Positions 9,301 to 16,747 of a DNA stretch of 39,861 nt are shown here, one piece after another (the stretch's first letter is position 1; each line of letters opens with the position of its first letter). Source of the DNA: an archaeon (GTDB lineage: Archaea > Iainarchaeota > Iainarchaeia > Iainarchaeales > CSSED10-239); assembly GCA_023230325.1 (NCBI GenBank), contig JALNXN010000008.1, positions 1 to 39,861 of the forward strand. The letters run 5' to 3'. A program made the translations under genes and the position numbers. The notes under the pieces were generated by a model. That model searched no databases. It was given only the letters and a program-made list of their open reading frames with translations, and was not told the DNA's origin.

Positions 9301-9940
9301 TGAGCTACTAATTAAACTTGATAACATCATAGAAGAAGACACCACAAACAAACTATTAGAGGATATTGAATGGTTGTATGAAGATTATGGTTTACAACAA
9401 ATATATGCTGTTAAATATTATCCATTAATTACTCTTAAAGATTTAGAAAGATATGTTAAAAAACAGGATTTCTTGGACACGCAGACTTATAAAAAACTTT
9501 ACTATAAATTTGTAGAAAACTATGAAGAAAAAGATTATGTTTCTGCAATTAATTCTATAGACAAAGTTACAATTAATAGGTTGGTGGAGATAAATGCTGA
9601 AAAAGAATTATTGGAGAATGGGTTAGAACAGATTAAGAGAGATTCAAAAGAAATATTAAATAATTTTATTGAAGAAAATTCTGATAACGAAAATATACAA
9701 GGAATAATCTCAAAGGCGGTTGGTTTTTATGACTCTAAAAAATATCTAAATATAATTATTCTACTTAAAAATAATTCAGAAATTAAAGACCAAAATGAGA
9801 ACACTTCTAAAAAACAAATCATAATTATTTTGATATTCTTAATCATACTTTTCTTACTCTATATTCTATTAAATACTAAGAAAAATAAAAAGAAAGAAAC
9901 AAAAATAAATAAGAAAAAAAAGATATTAAAAAATAACTAA
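6392..9940 (+). CDS. Very large lipoprotein-like coiled-coil surface protein with C-terminal membrane anchor
   Basis: I prefer GTG 6392, which has AAGGAG 10 bases upstream and gives 1182 aa; a TTG at 6365 would add nine residues. The N-terminus is KKYLIFFLLLIILSLSGC, a lipobox-type signal with Cys at residue 19. Four more Cys occur within the next 70 residues. The bulk is Glu/Lys/Asn-rich and alternates long predicted coiled coils with a beta-rich middle (roughly residues 540-810). A strong transmembrane helix (about 1142-1160) is followed by a 22-residue tail containing many Lys, so the body would be extracellular and the tail cytoplasmic. I recognise no enzyme motif and no named family. A lipid anchor plus a C-terminal helix would tether both ends, an unusual topology. 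It starts 29 bp after the CARF-like gene, suggesting co-transcription. Confidence 0.7.
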   Translation: MKKYLIFFLLLIILSLSGCIHLLNTQQKQMCLTVTHYSKNSLPNCATQSACLEKVNEINYSNKLPFQIYNELTVYKNNIASTYLFYNNSVKNIEKINNNCDTNNPKELIDGLNDFFYYVTNIFKYNDYASEQSIIIIKDLTVYLQNQDVELIPEEEIYNDYILLNKNLNELKINKSNIHYINKLNKEIKNLHVVAEDFGFKKTYLSETNYTDLISYYYNVAQVPSADIKIPKAYPAINYLITNVSKLETLEKINKNLGNANTYNFYLLLDRIVGTKDSVHTDFVEIVNRFNRNYDTIFLKIKELEKNISENKDYLLDERYNDFLVEKRNFENKEISFGKYLADLKIIENEIYNNKITSQIDDEEKSKELLACQELILEAKNYKNPYFKNKIKEYENTDNYNVKIEICNQLEVSLQNESCLEELKTVQESEKINFEEFLFLKINDVFECNEYLQTINQKLEGDSTLVYINKLILENKKIISEIKNKEKTLKQDSEILDLENKVDVDRLLQNYKKIINSENIIKQELEINGLLLDITKQLINNEKYTFEIVNNKYYFTLTNPFSFNLEGVVYTQVPISDKIISKDNLLTIKKNKIYLQKLLPNKNYYQVEIENHKNIIREIIKLDLDKTIVRLIITNDVINFIDTFYLPKNLIITSSNTEYSLVEENENRTLRYLTKEQTEFIYVADVLENNPEIENIEMLTEEKYIITSHFSLKNIFEEDIITTPVTIYKIDSDDEIIVKENNKEVYFEKENNSININLSLKRNETKNYTLQILKDKDGVLEEIQELNLIINDLKLSYFEDVQKIINLNKFLQLDTEKIDYSFEDIKQYYSLKQEIYDVLKLETENRIVEQKYISLHSELLEKLDEEELLKLSEIDYDKYKNIKYSLYLLENLKQKIIIKNKKETDKLIEENITKQREVENKISYLENEDVKNKLLKEITNINFDENNQTLFSNILEKVNNSAKTEATTIYELLIKLDNIIEEDTTNKLLEDIEWLYEDYGLQQIYAVKYYPLITLKDLERYVKKQDFLDTQTYKKLYYKFVENYEEKDYVSAINSIDKVTINRLVEINAEKELLENGLEQIKRDSKEILNNFIEENSDNENIQGIISKAVGFYDSKKYLNIIILLKNNSEIKDQNENTSKKQIIIILIFLIILFLLYILLNTKKNKKKETKINKKKKILKNN

Positions 9941-10063
9941 TTGTCTAAAACAAGAAGATCTTACCAAACCAATTATTAAAATACATTTAAACAAAAGATA
10001 CAAATAAGAATAAAAAGAGTTTGTTAATATATATTTAATATGGATTTGTTATTAGGGAAAAAT

Positions 10064-11236
10064 ATGTATAGACTAATTAAAGTGTTTTCAATAATTTTAA
10101 TAATAAGTATATTTTTTAGTAGCCTTAGTTATGCATCTGTAATTGATGAAAAACAATTTAAGGACTTTGGATATCTAGATAATGCAATTGAAAAAAACCA
10201 AAATAAATGTTATGAATACACAAATATTGAATTAAACACAGAACCTAATTACTCAACAGTATTACAATTAAAGATTAAAAACTATATTCCTGTTAATGAT
10301 GGTGTAACAATATCTATTTATTTGAATGATATTATAGAAAAAACAATAGCCAATAAAGATATTAAGGAAAAAAATATTATACCTTTAAATAAACTTAAAA
10401 ATAATAATTCTTTAAAAATATGTGTGGATAACTCTTTTCTACCAACAATCACAATCTCAAAAGAAAGCACCATTGGAACATATCTTCTTGCAGAGATAAA
10501 AGAAGAAAACTTTTTTCAAACAATACAAAGTACTGTGCCTATAAATAAATTAATCCCAATTATAGTTTCTGTAAAAAATACTGGTTATGATAGCATCTAC
10601 ATTGAGTTAGATAATGCAAATAACTTATATATTGAAAACTCAAAGTTAAAAAATGTTTCAGGAGATGTTGAGTATAAGGGCTTACTTGCCCCAAACGAAA
10701 CTAAGACACTTACCTATTATTTTAAAACAAATAATGAAGCAAACTTAGCAACCCCCAGAGCAATCCTTAATTACACAACAGAATTTGGAGAAGCTATTAA
10801 ACTTTTAACAACTCCTGAGATTATTAAAGGTTATGAAGATCAATCTAAATTAGAAGTTTTTATAGATGTTTCTAAAGAGAATGTTGTAGAGCAAGAGTTA
10901 TATGGAAAACTTATACTAAGAAATGTTTCAGAAAATGTCTTAAAAGATGTTTATATAATATCAAATTTTAATGGAACTATTGAACTTGAAAAAAATAAAG
11001 TATATGAAATAAAGCCAAAAGATGTTATTGAAATTCCATTTAAGATTAAAACTTATGAAATTAAAGATTATAGATTAAATTTTAATGTATATTATTTTAC
11101 AAACGATTTAGAAAAAAATATTGGAACAAATGAAATAATAATAAAGTCAGTTGACCAAGATAACACTTTAACAAAATTAATTGCTAGTCTGCTAATTATT
11201 AGTGCAATCTTATTTATTTGGATTGTAAAATTTTAA
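10064..11236 (+). CDS. Predicted secreted, C-terminally anchored surface protein
   Basis: I prefer ATG 10064 (390 aa), preceded by AGGG, because it places the signal peptide MYRLIKVFSIILIISIFF at the start; ATG 10040 would add eight residues. The signal peptide ends near SYA. The mature region reads as several beta-sandwich modules: VPINKLIPIIVSVKNTGYDSIYIEL and LAPNETKTLTYYF resemble CARDB/BatD-like adhesion modules seen in archaeal cell-surface proteins. A single C-terminal hydrophobic helix (LTKLIASLLIISAILFIWIV) with almost no tail is a membrane anchor. No family name can be given. Its last four bases overlap the convergent mutL stop. An A/T box (ATATATATTTA, about 10027-10037) could place a very short leader before the start. 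Confidence 0.65.
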   Translation: MYRLIKVFSIILIISIFFSSLSYASVIDEKQFKDFGYLDNAIEKNQNKCYEYTNIELNTEPNYSTVLQLKIKNYIPVNDGVTISIYLNDIIEKTIANKDIKEKNIIPLNKLKNNNSLKICVDNSFLPTITISKESTIGTYLLAEIKEENFFQTIQSTVPINKLIPIIVSVKNTGYDSIYIELDNANNLYIENSKLKNVSGDVEYKGLLAPNETKTLTYYFKTNNEANLATPRAILNYTTEFGEAIKLLTTPEIIKGYEDQSKLEVFIDVSKENVVEQELYGKLILRNVSENVLKDVYIISNFNGTIELEKNKVYEIKPKDVIEIPFKIKTYEIKDYRLNFNVYYFTNDLEKNIGTNEIIIKSVDQDNTLTKLIASLLIISAILFIWIVKF

Positions 11237-12975
11237 ACAATTCTTTTAAATAATTTTTCAAGTTCTGATTTAGAAAAATAAATTATAGTTGGTCTTCCGT
11301 GGGCACAAATACCTTTGTCCTTACAGAGATTTAATTTTTTTATCAATTGAATTTGTTCAGGTAAAGTTAGTTCTTGGTTTGCTTTTATCGATTGTTTACA
11401 AGATTTTAATTTTAATAGATTATCTTTTAACTTATCTACGGTGTTTGTGCTTTCTTTTATATCTTCTAAAATATTTATAAACATATTTTTGTCTAAGTAT
11501 TTGTCTAAGAATAGAGCAAGGGTGGTTAAGTAAAATTTATTATCTTTATAAACATAATTAAAACCTAATTCATTTAATTTTAATTTGTTGTTTAACAAAA
11601 TATCTTTATGTGCTTCTGACAGATAAGGTAAAGGCAATTCTGAAATTAAGTTTTGTTTTTCAAAAGTAACTTTTTGTCTATTCTTTTCTAAATTTATTCG
11701 TTCATCAGCAGCATGTTGGTCAATAAATAAAACTCCTTCTTTAGTTTCGCAGACAATGTAGGTGTTGTGTAACTGTCCAACAAATCGTGTAATCTTGTGT
11801 TCAAACAAAGTAGGTAGCTCTTCTCTATCTGTTGTCTCTGAATTGAAAATAGATTGAGTTGGCTTATAATAATCATTAACTGTATATTTTGTATTTCTAG
11901 AAAAATTGGTGTTTGATAGGGCTTTATTTTTATCATACTCAAATTTGTTTGAAGGGTTATCCATTTTAAAATAATCATTTAAAGAGTTTATTTGAGGGGT
12001 GCTTTTTCCTAAATTTTTTTCTAAAATAATATTTAGTTCTTTTTTTAATTCTGATAAAAAGAGCATCTCATTTAATAATTTTACAACTCTTTTTTTAGGA
12101 TGAACATTAACATCAACTGTTCTAGAATCAATTTCAAAAAATAAAATAAAAAATGGTTTTTGTTGAATCATTAAATAATCTTTGTATGCCTCTGTTATAA
12201 TTTTATAAATCTGTGGAGAATAAACAAATCTTTTGTTAATAAATAAAAAATTTGTAGGAAAATAGATTTGGTTACTTGGGTTACTAATTACACCTTTAAG
12301 TTTAAAGAAGTCATTTGAGATGTCTATAAAGATACCTTTAGATTTTATATCAGTTCCAAAAACTTGTAACAACCTATTTTCATAATTTGTTTTTGGAAAA
12401 ATTACTTTTTTCTTTTCAGAATTAAATTTAAAAGTGATTTGTGGATTTAAAAAAACATTTGCTAAAAAAATATCATAAAGCTTAGAAAATTCTACAGAGT
12501 TTGATTTTAAGTATTTTTTTCTAACTGGCAAATTATAAAATAGATCTCTGATCTCTATTTTTGTGCCTTTCTTAAAAGAGGTTTCTTTTACATCTAAATT
12601 TTCTACAAAGTAAGCTTTACCAGAATCATCTACAGAACTTGTAATCTTTAGTTTAGAGACTGCATTAATACTTGAGAGTGCTTCTCCCCTAAATCCAAAA
12701 CTATTAATTGTTAACAGATCATCAATAGATTCTAATTTACTTGTTGTATATTTTTCTAAACAAAATAAAAGATCGTCTCTTTCAACACCAAAACCATTAT
12801 CAGTAACTTGTAATAAAGAGATTCCTGCATCTTTAACATCTACTGTGATTTCTGTAGCTTTAGCATCTATAGAATTCTCTAACAACTCTTTTAAGATATC
12901 ACTTGGATTTTCAATAACCTCTCCAGCACTAATTAAATTAATTGTTTCCTTACTTAATTGTTTTATCTTACCCAT
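11233..12975 (-). CDS. mutL: DNA mismatch repair protein MutL (endonuclease type)
   Basis: 580-aa MutL. The GHKL ATPase motifs are all present: E30-x3-N34 in KELLENSIDA, DNGFG at 59-63, and GFRGEAL at 94-100. The C-terminal domain has the metal-dependent nicking endonuclease motif DQHA-x2-E-x4-E beginning at D419 (DQHAADERINLE), plus supporting zinc-site motifs SCK (C526), CAHGRP (from C557) and FKR near the very end. It therefore matches the Bacillus/human-type MutL with intrinsic nuclease, as found in lineages that lack MutH, rather than the E. coli type. The ATG at 12975 starts the family core directly. It lies downstream of mutS on the same strand, separated by 311 bp that are largely a 24-bp tandem repeat. 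Confidence 0.97.
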   Translation of the reverse strand: MGKIKQLSKETINLISAGEVIENPSDILKELLENSIDAKATEITVDVKDAGISLLQVTDNGFGVERDDLLFCLEKYTTSKLESIDDLLTINSFGFRGEALSSINAVSKLKITSSVDDSGKAYFVENLDVKETSFKKGTKIEIRDLFYNLPVRKKYLKSNSVEFSKLYDIFLANVFLNPQITFKFNSEKKKVIFPKTNYENRLLQVFGTDIKSKGIFIDISNDFFKLKGVISNPSNQIYFPTNFLFINKRFVYSPQIYKIITEAYKDYLMIQQKPFFILFFEIDSRTVDVNVHPKKRVVKLLNEMLFLSELKKELNIILEKNLGKSTPQINSLNDYFKMDNPSNKFEYDKNKALSNTNFSRNTKYTVNDYYKPTQSIFNSETTDREELPTLFEHKITRFVGQLHNTYIVCETKEGVLFIDQHAADERINLEKNRQKVTFEKQNLISELPLPYLSEAHKDILLNNKLKLNELGFNYVYKDNKFYLTTLALFLDKYLDKNMFINILEDIKESTNTVDKLKDNLLKLKSCKQSIKANQELTLPEQIQLIKKLNLCKDKGICAHGRPTIIYFSKSELEKLFKRIV

Positions 12976-13049
12976 AACAAATCATCTTTATTTTGTGTAA
13001 AATTAATTTTATTAACTTTTAATTTTGTAAATTACTCTTCTACACTTCT

Positions 13050-13207
13050 ACTCTTCTAATATTCAAATAAACTACTCTTCTAATATTCAAATAAACTACT
13101 CTTCTAATATTCAAATAAACTACTCTTCTAATATTCAAATAAACTACTCTTCTAATATTCAAATAAACTACTCTTCTAATATTCAAATAAACTAATATTC
13201 AAATAAA
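13050..13207. repeat. 24-bp tandem repeat between mutS and mutL
   Basis: Six perfect copies of a 24-base unit that starts ACTCTTCTAATATTC and ends AAATAAACT run from 13050 to 13193, followed by a partial copy (AATATTCAAATAAA, 13194-13207). The array fills most of the 311-bp gap between the mutL start and the mutS stop; the rest of that gap is plain AT-rich sequence. The period is divisible by three, and one frame on each strand is open through the repeat, but neither has a convincing start, so I do not call a gene. Perfect identity between copies implies recent expansion. Confidence 0.97.
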
Positions 13208-13286
13208 TTTTTCTGTTCTTTTTTAAATAAACTTTTTTTATTTCCTTTTAAAGTTTCTAAATTATCTTTTAACGATTTACCATCTT

Positions 13287-15722
13287 TTAAAATAATTGTT
13301 TCTTTTTTAGGGTTTGCTTTTTTAAAAATATTTCTTCTTCTAATTCTCTTTGAATCAATAAGGCTCTTTCAATTATTTGTTTATTAATTCCTGAAAGCTT
13401 TGCTACTTGGATACCATAACTCTTATCAATTCCACCTTCCCTTAATTTATGGTAGAAAAATAAATTATTATTTTCTTCTTTTGCAGTCACATGATAATTT
13501 TTTATACCAACATAATTTTCTTCAAGCTTATTTAATTGATGATAGTGAGTAGCAACTAAAGTCTTTGCCAAAATATTATTATTCAAATATTCAATTATTG
13601 ACCATGCCAAACTTAAACCATCATAAGTACTTGTCCCCCTACCAATCTCATCTAAAATTATAAAACTATTTTTTGTACAATTATTTAAAATATAAGCAAC
13701 TTCTGACATCTCCACTAAAAAAGTACTTTGCCCATGTATGATATCATCAGATGCACCAACCCTTGTAAAAACACCATCCACACACCCTATTTCAGAACTC
13801 TTGCAAGGTAAAAAGCAACCTATGTGTGCTAAAATAAGACCTAAACACACACTCCTCATATAAGAACTCTTGCCAGACATGTTTGGTCCAGTAATAATCA
13901 TTGTTCTATTATTTTCATCCAAAAAGCAATCATTTGGTATAAAGTCAACTAACTTTTCTATAATTGGGTGTCTTAGTTCTTTAAAATCAATTTTAGAGGT
14001 GTTTGTATGATTTGGTTTAGAGTAACTATTGTTTAAACTAACAATTGAGTGACTTAAGATCACATCTAAGTTTCCAATAACTTTTGAAAGAGCATTTATT
14101 TCTTTTTGATATTTTAAAACTTCTTTACAAACATCTAAAAAAATATTATACTCTAATTCATATCTTTTGTCTTTAGCATTTAAAACTAAATTTTCTTTTT
14201 CAAAAAGTTTAGGTGTAGTAAACCTCTCAGCATTAACCAAAGTCTGTTTTCTTTCAAAATCAGATGGTATATTTTTTACAGAGAATTTTGGAATTTCAAT
14301 ATAGTATCCAAAAATTTTATTAAATTTTACTTTTAATGATTTAATGTCTGTTTCATTTTTTAGTTTTGCTTCATACTCAATTAACCAAGAATCTACACTC
14401 TTATGTATGTTAACAAGATCAAAAAGTTCTTTTGAGTAATTAGGGTTAATAAAATTACCTTCTCTTACACTAAATGGTGGTTGAGAAACAATAGATGCTT
14501 CTAATAATTTAACTAACTCATTTATTTCTTGCAAACTAGAATTTATTAAATTTAATTTATTTGTTTTACAATCTTTTAAACATTCTTTAAGTTTAGGGAT
14601 GACCTCTAGGCTCTGTTTTAAAGAAATTAAGTCTCTTGGGCTTGCATTTCCAAAACCAACCTTACTAATTATTCTTTCAATATCTCCAACAAAGGAAAGT
14701 TGTTGTGTTAATTCTTGTTGTAAAAAGATGTTGTTGATTAGTTCTTCAACAGAATTGTTTATTAAAATTAATTCTTTTTTATTAAGAATTGGATGTAATA
14801 TATCAAAATATAATTTTCTATATCCCATTGGAGTTTTTGTAAAGTTAATTAAACTAAATAAACTATTATTTGTGGAACTATCATTTAAATTAGACACAAG
14901 TTCTAAATTTCTAATTGTTTTTCTATCTAATTTTAAATATTTTGTTTGTGTGTAGTCTTTTATGTTGTTTATATAAGTAAGTTCACTAAATTGAGTGTCT
15001 TTTAAATATTTTAATGCATTATATGCAGAAACTAAACACTCAGGTTTATTGTTTAGACCAAAAACTTCTAATGAATTTAATTTAAAATGTTTTTTTAATT
15101 GTTCAGAAGATAAACTAGAGTCTAGATTTTCAGAATAATTGATGATTGTGTTTGTTGTACTCTTTTTAATTAAGTTTATTAATTCAAGATTATTTAATAT
15201 ATTTTTTGTAATTATTAGTTCTTTTGGTTTAATAGAACTAAGTTCATTTAGCAGTTCATTAAAATTATAAAAGATAGTTGTTTTAAATTCTCCAGTGGTG
15301 ATGTCTATAAATGAGAAACCAAAAATTTCTTTTAATTTTGAAATTGAACACAAAAAGTTATTTTCATAATTATCATCAAATAAAGTACTTGGAGTTATTA
15401 TTCTTGTAACTGCTCTTTTAACTAAACCTTTTGCTTTTTTTGGATCTTCAATTTGTTCACAGATTACAACTTTTTTCCCTGCTTTTATTAATTTTGAAAT
15501 GTATGGATCAATTGAATGGTAAGGTATTCCTGCTAATGGTGCTTCTGTTAAGCCTTTTCCTCTTTTTGTTAAAGTTATGTTTAATATGGTTGAAGCTTGT
15601 TTTGCATCATCAAAAAACATTTCATAAAAGTCTCCAGCTCTAAATAGAAGTATACCTTCAGGATGTTTTTTTTTAGTTTCAATGTATTGTTTCATCATTG
15701 GAGTTAATAACTTTGGATCCAT
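13287..15722 (-). CDS. mutS: DNA mismatch recognition protein MutS (MutS1)
   Basis: 811-aa MutS of the mismatch-recognising MutS1 type. The mismatch wedge motif F-x-E is F32-Y33-E34 in LLFRAGDFYEMF. The connector region contains CEQIEDPKKAKGLVKR-type sequence. The ATPase has Walker A GPNMSGKSS at 612-620, Walker B LDEIG with D691/E692, the signature STFLVEMSE between them, and ATHYHQL after Walker B. It is slightly shorter than E. coli MutS (853 aa). Most archaea lack MutS1/MutL, so the pair probably reflects acquisition from bacteria. Transcription runs from the three tRNA genes through mutS towards mutL. The ATG at 15722 begins the family's usual L-TPMM-QY N-terminus. Confidence 0.98.
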   Translation of the reverse strand: MDPKLLTPMMKQYIETKKKHPEGILLFRAGDFYEMFFDDAKQASTILNITLTKRGKGLTEAPLAGIPYHSIDPYISKLIKAGKKVVICEQIEDPKKAKGLVKRAVTRIITPSTLFDDNYENNFLCSISKLKEIFGFSFIDITTGEFKTTIFYNFNELLNELSSIKPKELIITKNILNNLELINLIKKSTTNTIINYSENLDSSLSSEQLKKHFKLNSLEVFGLNNKPECLVSAYNALKYLKDTQFSELTYINNIKDYTQTKYLKLDRKTIRNLELVSNLNDSSTNNSLFSLINFTKTPMGYRKLYFDILHPILNKKELILINNSVEELINNIFLQQELTQQLSFVGDIERIISKVGFGNASPRDLISLKQSLEVIPKLKECLKDCKTNKLNLINSSLQEINELVKLLEASIVSQPPFSVREGNFINPNYSKELFDLVNIHKSVDSWLIEYEAKLKNETDIKSLKVKFNKIFGYYIEIPKFSVKNIPSDFERKQTLVNAERFTTPKLFEKENLVLNAKDKRYELEYNIFLDVCKEVLKYQKEINALSKVIGNLDVILSHSIVSLNNSYSKPNHTNTSKIDFKELRHPIIEKLVDFIPNDCFLDENNRTMIITGPNMSGKSSYMRSVCLGLILAHIGCFLPCKSSEIGCVDGVFTRVGASDDIIHGQSTFLVEMSEVAYILNNCTKNSFIILDEIGRGTSTYDGLSLAWSIIEYLNNNILAKTLVATHYHQLNKLEENYVGIKNYHVTAKEENNNLFFYHKLREGGIDKSYGIQVAKLSGINKQIIERALLIQRELEEEIFLKKQTLKKKQLF

Positions 15723-15781
15723 AATAACTATTATGTAACAAAATGTTTAAAAAATAAGAGAAATTAGAAATTATAAAGAAG

Positions 15782-15855
15782 TGGTCCCGGGGGGATTTGA
15801 ACCCCCGACACATAGGTCTTCAGCCTATTGCTCTCCCAGACTGAGCTACGGTACC
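15782..15855 (-). tRNA. tRNA-Phe(GAA)
   Basis: A 74-nt cloverleaf on the minus strand. The anticodon stem is ATAGG/CCTAT around the loop CTGAAGA, giving anticodon GAA with G37, the base modified to wyosine derivatives. The T arm is GGGGG-TTCAAAT-CCCCC. The acceptor stem GGTACCG/CGGGACC has an A4-G69 mismatch, which is unusual; the other six pairs are Watson-Crick. The discriminator is A and CCA is not encoded. The last 26 bases of the T-arm/acceptor block up to CGGG are identical to those of the two adjacent tRNA-Lys genes. Confidence 0.93.
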
Positions 15856-15862
15856 TTTTTTA

Positions 15863-15938
15863 TGAGCCCGGGGGGATTTGAACCCCCGACACCTGGATTA
15901 AGAGTCCAGTGCTCTAAACCAGACTGAGCTACGAGCCC
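15863..15938 (-). tRNA. tRNA-Lys(CTT)
   Basis: A 76-nt cloverleaf on the minus strand. The anticodon stem CTGGA/TCCAG surrounds CTCTTAA, anticodon CTT. The acceptor stem GGGCTCG/CGGGCTC pairs with two G-U wobbles, discriminator A, no encoded CCA. The D loop is two bases longer than in the neighbouring tRNA genes. Seven bases separate it from tRNA-Phe, so the three tRNAs are almost certainly one transcript. Confidence 0.95.
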
Positions 15939-15967
15939 TTGATTATAATAACTCAGATAAAATGTTA

Positions 15968-16041
15968 TGAACCCGGGGGGATTTGAACCCCCGACACCTG
16001 GATTAAAAGTCCAGTGCTCTGCCAGACTGAGCTACGGATCC
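15968..16041 (-). tRNA. tRNA-Lys(TTT)
   Basis: A 74-nt cloverleaf on the minus strand. The anticodon stem CTGGA/TCCAG surrounds CTTTTAA, giving anticodon TTT with A37. Acceptor GGATCCG/CGGGTTC pairs with two wobbles, discriminator A, no CCA. U34 is a typical substrate for Elp3-type modification, and A37 (t6A) is a typical substrate for the MtaB-type methylthiotransferase; both enzymes are encoded in this window. It is the first gene of the minus-strand tRNA/mutS run; a TTTAAATAAT stretch about 12-21 bases upstream is a weak promoter candidate. Confidence 0.95.
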
Positions 16042-16164
16042 TTTTTATAGATTATTTAAAAAAACAACAAATAAAAAATGTTACAATAGTATATATTATA
16101 TTAGAGAAAAGATTTATAAACTAATATCTTGATTGCTTCATAAAAAAATATAAAAGATGATAAT

Positions 16165-16707
16165 ATGATAAAAATATTAAAATTAGATCACAGACCTGAA
16201 AGAGATAAAAGGATTACAACTCATTGTGCATTAGTTGCAAGAGCATTTTGTGCAGAAGAATTTTATTATTCTGGGATAGAAGATTATAGAATTGAAGAAA
16301 ATATAAAAAATATTAAGGAGAAATGGGGTGGAGATTTTAAAATTGAGTATGTAGAAAAACCTAGTGCCTTTATTAAAAAAGTAAAAGAAGAAAAAAAAAC
16401 AATAATTATTCATTTGACTATGTATGGAGAACAGATTATTAAAATAATTAATAATGTAAGCTCTAAAATCAATATAGAAAAATTAGATTTACTTATTGTT
16501 GTTGGGGGACCTAAAGTCCCTAAACTATATTATGAATTAGCAGATTATAATGTGTCAGTTACAAATCAACCACAAAGTGAAGTTGGGGCTTTAGCAGTCA
16601 TTTTATATTTACTTAATCCTGATGCTTTAAATGAAAAAGATTTTAAAAATAATAAAATTAAATTAATACCAAATAACACTTACAAAGATGTTATCAACTT
16701 AAAATAG
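16165..16707 (+). CDS. trm56: tRNA (cytidine-56-2'-O)-methyltransferase aTrm56
   Basis: 180-aa archaeal Trm56 (SPOUT superfamily), which 2'-O-methylates C56 in the T loop of tRNAs. The N-terminal signature LDHRPERDKRITTHCALVAR (residues 7-26) is diagnostic. The SAM-binding trefoil knot includes IIHLTMYGE near 75-83, LLIVVGGPKVP near 109-119, and TNQPQSEVGALAVIL near 132-146. Length agrees with the family. It is the first gene of a short plus-strand run with tfe 40 bp downstream, and is divergent from the tRNA cluster. The 123 bp in front contain A/T-rich TATA-like stretches but no other gene. Confidence 0.95.
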   Translation: MIKILKLDHRPERDKRITTHCALVARAFCAEEFYYSGIEDYRIEENIKNIKEKWGGDFKIEYVEKPSAFIKKVKEEKKTIIIHLTMYGEQIIKIINNVSSKINIEKLDLLIVVGGPKVPKLYYELADYNVSVTNQPQSEVGALAVILYLLNPDALNEKDFKNNKIKLIPNNTYKDVINLK

Positions 16708-16747
16708 TTTTGTATCTATATTATTCTATTAAGGGAAAAGATTAATT

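Noticed and set aside
11694..11978. Other-frame open reading frame inside mutL
   Set aside because: It lies wholly within the well-supported mutL gene in another frame and has no domain or ribosome site.
13050..13207. CRISPR array
   Set aside because: The 24-bp units are directly adjacent with no spacers and no cas genes lie nearby; it is a plain tandem repeat.
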